Shown here in pieces: positions 59,381-64,000 of a stretch of DNA of 64,000 nt. This stretch comes from RGIG529 sp050950425. GTDB lineage: Bacteria; Bacillota; Clostridia; Oscillospirales; Oscillospiraceae. The stretch covers positions 124,001 through 188,000 of the forward strand of contig JBMNHO010000002.1 of the NCBI GenBank assembly GCA_050950425.1, read 5' to 3'. How positions within the stretch are numbered: the first letter of the stretch is position 1; each line of letters starts with the position of its first letter. The notes under the pieces were generated by a model that worked only from the letters and a program-made list of their open reading frames with translations, was not told the DNA's origin and did no database searches. A program made the translations under genes and the position numbers.

Positions 59381-60532
59381 TTATCTCAATGGGTTCCAAT
59401 TGGATCGGATGTCTTGGTAATATGTTTCTTCATTCAGGCGTTTCGATGTCACAGACACCTGATACGTTGATCTTGTTGTTCCGCTTATGGTCGGCATCGC
59501 CGTGTACCACATGCCGCCGGCAAACGTCTTTGGGTCATCCGGAACGAAAATGAGCGTGGGAGATGCGTAGTAATTGTTTTGTGGATCTGTGTTTTTTCTG
59601 GGGATGGCATAGACAATCACGCTCCCTGTGGCGCTATCCACATGGGTTTGCATTTCCAGCTCCGGCGCCTGGTCTAATGTCTGATTTGGGCTTGCCGGAT
59701 TGGAGAAGCTGTATAGCTTCAGCAATTCCTGGGGAAATAAGGGCCAGCGCTGATCCGGATAAAAATAGGTTCTGACATATTTTCGAATCTGGTCATTTGT
59801 AATCTGATGAGGGAGAACGCCGAACAAGTCCATGCTTGTTTCCTTTGTCATTGTTGTTTTGTTCTCCTGCACCCATTCCCACGTGCTGCGTTGCTGCCAA
59901 TACAATGTGGCCGGAACAACGGAGTAATCCTCTTTTTGAACCCGAATGTCGCTGCTAAAACACAAGACCGGATTTTCATACGCCTCTCCATTTGATAACG
60001 CCCCGCCGATGCTGGTAGCATCCGGATCCGGCGTCTGGCCTTCCTCTGTGTTTTTGAGCGCCAAACTCATATTAACCAGTTCAATGGTAGAGGCTGTATG
60101 GTATTTTTCGTCCCCTTTTGCATCGTAAACTCGAATGGCCAAGTTAAGCCACCGCCCGTTGACCACCTGGGTGTCCATTCGGACTGACATCCCGTTATAA
60201 AACGCGTTTCCAAACAGATCCGCGGGGGTATTGCTTCCCCCTTGCTCCGTATTCCATATTTTCAAGTGGCCGTCCTGCACCTGGAGACATGTGTTATAGG
60301 CATCAATCGATGTATCATTTGTAATCTGCAGGCTGGTACAATAAATCATTTGCTTTTGCACCCATTGATACACCGTGTCCCCCGTCGCTTTTGCGTATCC
60401 CGTGGTGGCGTGGCTTCCGAACAAGCCAAAAATAGCAACCAAAACGCTGCCGGTGAGCGCAATGACAACAACAGCAAGAGCGGTGGCCGTTACGGTCTCT
60501 ACCAGTGTAAATCCTTTTTTTCGGTGTTTCAC
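59381..60532 (-). CDS. Prepilin-like protein (PilW/type IV pilin N-terminus)
   Basis: 383 residues from GTG 60532 with GGGGGGAGGG upstream. KHRKKGFTLVETVTATALAVVVIALTGSVL has the prepilin peptidase site (G before FTLVE) and the long N-terminal helix. The large C-terminal globular part has no clear family. It is the largest pilin-like protein of the operon and may be a minor pilin at the tip. Confidence 0.82.
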   Translation of the reverse strand: MKHRKKGFTLVETVTATALAVVVIALTGSVLVAIFGLFGSHATTGYAKATGDTVYQWVQKQMIYCTSLQITNDTSIDAYNTCLQVQDGHLKIWNTEQGGSNTPADLFGNAFYNGMSVRMDTQVVNGRWLNLAIRVYDAKGDEKYHTASTIELVNMSLALKNTEEGQTPDPDATSIGGALSNGEAYENPVLCFSSDIRVQKEDYSVVPATLYWQQRSTWEWVQENKTTMTKETSMDLFGVLPHQITNDQIRKYVRTYFYPDQRWPLFPQELLKLYSFSNPASPNQTLDQAPELEMQTHVDSATGSVIVYAIPRKNTDPQNNYYASPTLIFVPDDPKTFAGGMWYTAMPTISGTTRSTYQVSVTSKRLNEETYYQDIRSNWNPLR

Positions 60533-60551
60533 GATGCCCTCCCCCCTGCGC

Positions 60552-60863
60552 TCATTCCGAACGGCCAGCAACTGCGGGAACAAAAATCAGAAAAGAAGTT
60601 TCCCCTTGCTGAATGATATGATAAGCGCCTGAAATGGTCGTTCCGTAAATTGTAACGCTCCCCGGCTCGCCCGGAGTGGTATCGTCCATTTGGTCTACTT
60701 CCCCTGCCGCCAGCTGTCCTTCGTTTTTGAGGTCTGTGCTTTTCCGGAGCAGGCTGCCAGCAAACGCAACCACCGAAACCAGCATAGTCATCGCCAAAGC
60801 CACAATCGCCAAAGCCACAATTACTTCAACCAAAGTCATGCCAAGCTTTCTTCCCTGTTTCAT
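60552..60863 (-). CDS. Prepilin-like minor pilin (PilV/PilI type)
   Basis: 103 residues from ATG 60863, with AGAGGTGAT upstream. MKQGRKLGMTLVEVIVALAIVALAMTMLVSVV carries the cleavage site (G before MTLVE), then a short globular domain. Its start overlaps the end of the large protein upstream (ATGA at 60860-60863). Confidence 0.82.
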   Translation of the reverse strand: MKQGRKLGMTLVEVIVALAIVALAMTMLVSVVAFAGSLLRKSTDLKNEGQLAAGEVDQMDDTTPGEPGSVTIYGTTISGAYHIIQQGETSFLIFVPAVAGRSE

Positions 60864-62557
60864 GGTATCACCTCTGCGTCGAGGGGCACTGCAGGCAGAT
60901 ACTGTCTTAAATACCAAACATACCGGACAGCCGGCGAAGTCCCTTCCGCGTCAGCACACGGCGCCACATATTCCACGGCGACATGCTCTCCAATGGCCAA
61001 ATGGCTTCCGTTTTCCTCTACATATAAGCCGCCATAAAGATACGTATTGGATTTTAGGTCTATTTTGCTTCCATTTGAGCCATAGAGATATCCATAGAAA
61101 TCGCCGGATGCCGTTACAGCTGCGCCGTTATCCAATATCACAAACAAACACGGGCTGAATTCGGACATGCCGGTATCCGGATTTTCAAATCGGATTTCAT
61201 CTAGGTCGAAATCCACTCCGCTTTTGATATATAAGTAAACCTTTCCTGTCCCCTGCACCGTTATGTTCTTTAATTTCTTTTTGGATGCAATATAGTAGCT
61301 GTCGTGGCCGTCTGTGGTGCCGATGGTTTCTCCGGATGTCGCGATCTCATGGAGAAGGCCGCTCTTTTCCAGCTCCCCATAATCCGGCATAACCGGGGGA
61401 TCGCTCGGCGGGAACACCGGCTCCTCCATCTCTGCAGCCTGATAGGGCGCCTGCACAAAGCGCGTGTCATATTGTTCAATTTTTAGCTGGGCATCCTCTG
61501 ACGGAGCGGCAGAAGCCCGAATGGGTTCATTTGTTCCATAGACGGCCATCCCGGATCCTTCCGTTGCAATCACCAAGCTGTCACAGGTTATGGATCCCTT
61601 AAAGGCAGCATTTCCGCGGATTTCCACCCGGTCCGCCACAATGGATCCTGCAACATAAGAGTTCCCTTCAATCACAACGGTTTTTGCTGTAACCGTTCCG
61701 ATGACCTCATGTTCCACGCTCTGTGTGCTGATCAAAATGGTTTGAGCCTTCAGATTCCCGAATACATTTACATTTTCCCGTAGCGTGATGCCACCGTTGG
61801 CATGAATGCCGGAATTGGGATAGTCCAACACGCCTTCTTTTTTATGCCCAATCTGCATGTTTCCCGCAACTGTGACATTGCCTTCTGCAACAATTCGTTT
61901 TTCGATCTGGGGCAGGTTGCCTTCCACTGTCCCCTCGATGGAAAGGTTTGTATGTGCATGCAGATCTCCGTTGATGTAAATGCGGTTTCCGCTTTCACTG
62001 GATAAAATCAAATTTTTTCCCGCTTCTTTCCCTAAGTATAAATTTCCGCTGACAGCCTGAAATGCCTTTAGCTTTTTGTTGCTCATATTATTGAGGATCA
62101 GTTGGGCAAATCCTGTTGGCGCGTAGTTGTCTGCAATTTTTTGGAGCCCCAGTTGCCCAACCACCGTTTCGCTTTGTCCTCCCTTATTGGCGGACGCCTC
62201 AATATAAACCGTTCCGTCCGCTCCTTTGACCGCACGCAGGAAACAGTTTCCCAATTCTGTTTTCCCATCCATCGCACCAAGATCAAAGGAACTCAGCTTG
62301 TCCATTTCGTTCAAAATTTTGCTCATTGTACCGTCCGGGTGGGAAGCCACCTCCAGGGCCACTGCGTCAACGGCGGCCCGTGCAGTGAAATATGTTTGCT
62401 GCTTGGCGTTGTTGCTCACACTGCGGCTAAGATACCCCACTGTCAATGTAAGGATTGCGCCCACTGCGATCATCATCACAACGATCATAATGGTAACCCA
62501 TGTAATCGCCACGCCGCGAGTATCGTTGCTCCTCCATTTTTGTTTCATAGCATTCAT
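60860..62557 (-). CDS. Large pilus-operon protein, PilX-like, beta-helix repeats
   Basis: 565 residues. One N-terminal membrane helix (GVAITWVTIMIVVMMIAVGAILTLT) but no G-FTLxE cleavage site, followed by FTARAAVDAVALEVA as in PilX-like proteins. The middle (about residues 165-340) has many short strands with a turn every 15-18 residues (GNLYLGKEAGKNLIL, IYINGDLHAHTNL, VAEGNVTVAGNMQIG), like the polymer-forming repeats of bactofilins. This is a probable right-handed beta-helix. The function is unknown. Confidence 0.7.
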   Translation of the reverse strand: MNAMKQKWRSNDTRGVAITWVTIMIVVMMIAVGAILTLTVGYLSRSVSNNAKQQTYFTARAAVDAVALEVASHPDGTMSKILNEMDKLSSFDLGAMDGKTELGNCFLRAVKGADGTVYIEASANKGGQSETVVGQLGLQKIADNYAPTGFAQLILNNMSNKKLKAFQAVSGNLYLGKEAGKNLILSSESGNRIYINGDLHAHTNLSIEGTVEGNLPQIEKRIVAEGNVTVAGNMQIGHKKEGVLDYPNSGIHANGGITLRENVNVFGNLKAQTILISTQSVEHEVIGTVTAKTVVIEGNSYVAGSIVADRVEIRGNAAFKGSITCDSLVIATEGSGMAVYGTNEPIRASAAPSEDAQLKIEQYDTRFVQAPYQAAEMEEPVFPPSDPPVMPDYGELEKSGLLHEIATSGETIGTTDGHDSYYIASKKKLKNITVQGTGKVYLYIKSGVDFDLDEIRFENPDTGMSEFSPCLFVILDNGAAVTASGDFYGYLYGSNGSKIDLKSNTYLYGGLYVEENGSHLAIGEHVAVEYVAPCADAEGTSPAVRYVWYLRQYLPAVPLDAEVIP

Positions 62558-62563
62558 TCCATT

Positions 62564-63190
62564 TCACCGGGCATATGTGATTACTGCAAACTCTAGCTCC
62601 ATGATGCTTTTTGCTGGCTCCATTTCGTTTTCCTGGATGTCAAATCCGGTGAGCCGCATGCTGGACAAACCGCTGACTTCATCTGACAGGCTATAAAAGC
62701 TGGACCGCTGGCCCTCCGCCTGTACTACAACGGAATAGATGTTGGTGGGAGTTGCCGCATTTCCCGCGTTGGTTGTTTGTGAGCCTTTGTTCGGCGAGGA
62801 AGCTGCCGCCTGAGCGGAAAGATACGGGGCAATTTGGTCGGTATCCAGCGTTTGTATCTTCAATTCAATGGGTGTCAGGCCGTAACGGATCATCAGATTT
62901 GTGATCAGTTGATCAATTTCATCGTTGGGCATTGGCTCATATAGCTCATCTACATATGCCTCGATCTCTACCTTCAGTGTGTCCACATCTGCTTGGTCTT
63001 GTGGTATGCGCTCAATGGTTTGCCGCATATTGTCTACAGTGGCCTGGGTTTCGTTCAGCTTCAGGTTTAAGTCGGTATAATGAGAAATAGCGGGAAGAAC
63101 CAAAAAACTGATGCCTAAAGTAACAATTAAAAAGCAAATAAAAATGTAAAGCATGGCTTTTTCCCGTTTACTCAAGTGACGGTTTGTCAT
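62564..63190 (-). CDS. pilO: PilO-like pilus alignment protein
   Basis: 208 residues from ATG 63190, which overlaps the pilN stop (ATGA). One N-terminal membrane helix (AMLYIFICFLIVTLGISFLVLPAI), a coiled-coil region and a small ferredoxin-like domain, as in PilO. The Ser/Asn/Gly-rich insert (SAQAAASSPNKGSQTTNAGN) is unusual. It links PilN and the outer parts of the machine. Confidence 0.75.
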   Translation of the reverse strand: MTNRHLSKREKAMLYIFICFLIVTLGISFLVLPAISHYTDLNLKLNETQATVDNMRQTIERIPQDQADVDTLKVEIEAYVDELYEPMPNDEIDQLITNLMIRYGLTPIELKIQTLDTDQIAPYLSAQAAASSPNKGSQTTNAGNAATPTNIYSVVVQAEGQRSSFYSLSDEVSGLSSMRLTGFDIQENEMEPAKSIMELEFAVITYAR

Positions 63191-63777
63191 TGGCTGTCCA
63201 CGCCCCTTTTCAAGCATTCTACATGAAATCGATATATCCCATCGCTGTCGCTGCCATACCCTGTATAATTTATGGCGAAAAACAGCTCCGTGTCCCTCAG
63301 ATGTTGTACGAAAATGGGCGCGTCCACTACAAAAGGCGACCTGCCATCCAACGACAAAATCCCAAGATCAGAGTCGTACTGCATTCCTGAAATGGCAACA
63401 TTGGTTTCCTCTATACAAGACGCAATGGTAAGAAACGTTTCCAAATCGAACTTGGGATACGAATCCAGCGCCCGGCGCAGCGTTGCGAGCTTAGTATGTG
63501 TAGCCGTGTAGGCGGTTTTTTCTTTTGCGATCACACCGGCCTCCTGCATCAAAGTCACCTGGTCCTGCTGCTGCGTATAAACCTGCAAGTCATCTATTTT
63601 CTGCTGCGTGCTAACGTTCAAAATGAAAAACACAGCAAACGCGCCGACAAAAGCAACGACAAGCAAAACGGGAAGGATCAGCAGACGGTATATGATTCGA
63701 ACGGTTCTGCTTTTGGCCGGTTTCTTCATGTAGATGCGATAAAAGTTGGTCTCCTTTTTTTTCAGTCTTTTACCCAT
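63187..63777 (-). CDS. pilN: PilN-like pilus protein
   Basis: 196 residues from ATG 63777 with AAAGGAAGGTG upstream. Cytoplasmic N-terminus (MGKRLKKKETNFYRIYMKKP), a membrane helix, then a coiled-coil domain with a mixed alpha-beta end, matching PilN topology. It overlaps the pilM end by 8 bases and precedes pilO with ATGA overlap. Confidence 0.75.
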   Translation of the reverse strand: MGKRLKKKETNFYRIYMKKPAKSRTVRIIYRLLILPVLLVVAFVGAFAVFFILNVSTQQKIDDLQVYTQQQDQVTLMQEAGVIAKEKTAYTATHTKLATLRRALDSYPKFDLETFLTIASCIEETNVAISGMQYDSDLGILSLDGRSPFVVDAPIFVQHLRDTELFFAINYTGYGSDSDGIYRFHVECLKRGVDSQ

Positions 63778-64000
63778 GAAAAACACCTTCCTTTCGAAGC
63801 AAATTCCCCGTGGCATAAAAGGCGTTTTCCAGTTGATATCCTGTGCATCCCGAATCCACAGAAACAGCGATGGACTCCGGCAGCGGCTCAATCGAGATGC
63901 CAAGGGAGTTGGAAAGAGCATTACAAAGCTGAGACTCGTTTTTTCCTAAACCGCAAATATACGCATGGGTCAGATCATTTTCTATTTTTTGCGCCTTGTT
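63770..64000 (-). CDS. pilM: PilM-like protein, C-terminal part (cut by window end)
   Basis: 76 residues visible, ending at TAA 63772-63770, and open to the window edge. HAYICGLGKNESQLCNALSNSLGISIEPLPESIAV resembles the last part of actin-like PilM, which binds the PilN N-terminus inside the cell. The order before pilN fits. Confidence 0.65.
   Translation of the reverse strand, partial: NKAQKIENDLTHAYICGLGKNESQLCNALSNSLGISIEPLPESIAVSVDSGCTGYQLENAFYATGNLLRKEGVFHG

Overview
The window looks like chromosomal DNA of an anaerobic, endospore-forming member of the Clostridia, probably an Oscillospiraceae/Ruminococcaceae-type organism. Sporulation genes are present (spoIVA, ypeB, a CotF-like coat protein). 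So are [FeFe]-hydrogenase maturation genes (hydE, hydG and a TM1266-type regulator), a D-Ala-D-Ala ligase/MurF wall pair, Gram-positive Shine-Dalgarno sequences and TTGACA/TATAAT promoters. The taxonomic placement is inference; there is no rRNA gene in the window.

Layout. 1-5.8 kb: end of a radical-SAM gene, an HD-domain protein, a CmpB-type membrane protein, ddl-murF, and convergent mtnA. 5.9-12.7 kb: ABC-F ATPase, a YdcF-like membrane protein, prfA, a fused TsaC/Sua5-CoaE protein and an M18 aminopeptidase, tightly packed on the plus strand. 12.9-20.7 kb: an HdeD-like protein, a patatin-like lipase, then a Bce/Vex-like module (response regulator, short-loop histidine kinase, ABC ATPase, 898-residue FtsX permease) followed by a lipoprotein with a 20-bp tandem repeat in its leader. 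20.9-24.1 kb: tRNA-Ser, then what looks like a decayed conjugative element (tail of a serine recombinase, YolD, a Y-family polymerase, a frameshifted acetyltransferase and the start of a transfer-channel gene).

24.1-32.9 kb: ypeB, degV, a DUF1836 regulator, an intergenic cluster of DnaA-box-like 9-mers, an FAD dehydrogenase, niaR diverging from a YheO/DauR-like regulator across a perfect palindrome, a second CmpB-like protein, a zinc-ribbon protein and a cysteine-rich protein behind a sigma-K/E-like -10 box. 33-39.3 kb: galE and a nucleotidyltransferase, an unfamiliar protein with nine Cys-x5-Cys repeats, the hydrogenase maturation operon with a structured leader, and tRNA-Cys. 39.5-44 kb: coat protein, a small unknown, a tyrosine recombinase, an amidase, an aminotransferase. 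44-50.6 kb (minus strand): trmB, an internally deleted HD gene, a CofE-like protein, valS and folC. 50.7-56.4 kb: tRNA-Pro, an EFR1 flavodoxin/ferredoxin, recQ with a frameshifted tail, spoIVA behind a good sigma-E promoter, and an Rrf2 regulator. 56.6-64 kb (minus strand): a type IV pilus operon read pilM-pilN-pilO-pilX-like-two prepilins-pilB-pilT.

Most gene starts were moved from the longest open frame to the start with the best Shine-Dalgarno spacing or an ATGA overlap. The best candidates for something undescribed are the Cys-x5-Cys repeat protein (35187-35954), the leader RNA before the hyd operon, the TsaC-CoaE fusion, the symmetric divergent promoter between niaR and the YheO-like gene, and the polymer-like pilus protein at 60860-62557. 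No CRISPR array, rRNA gene or complete insertion sequence was seen.
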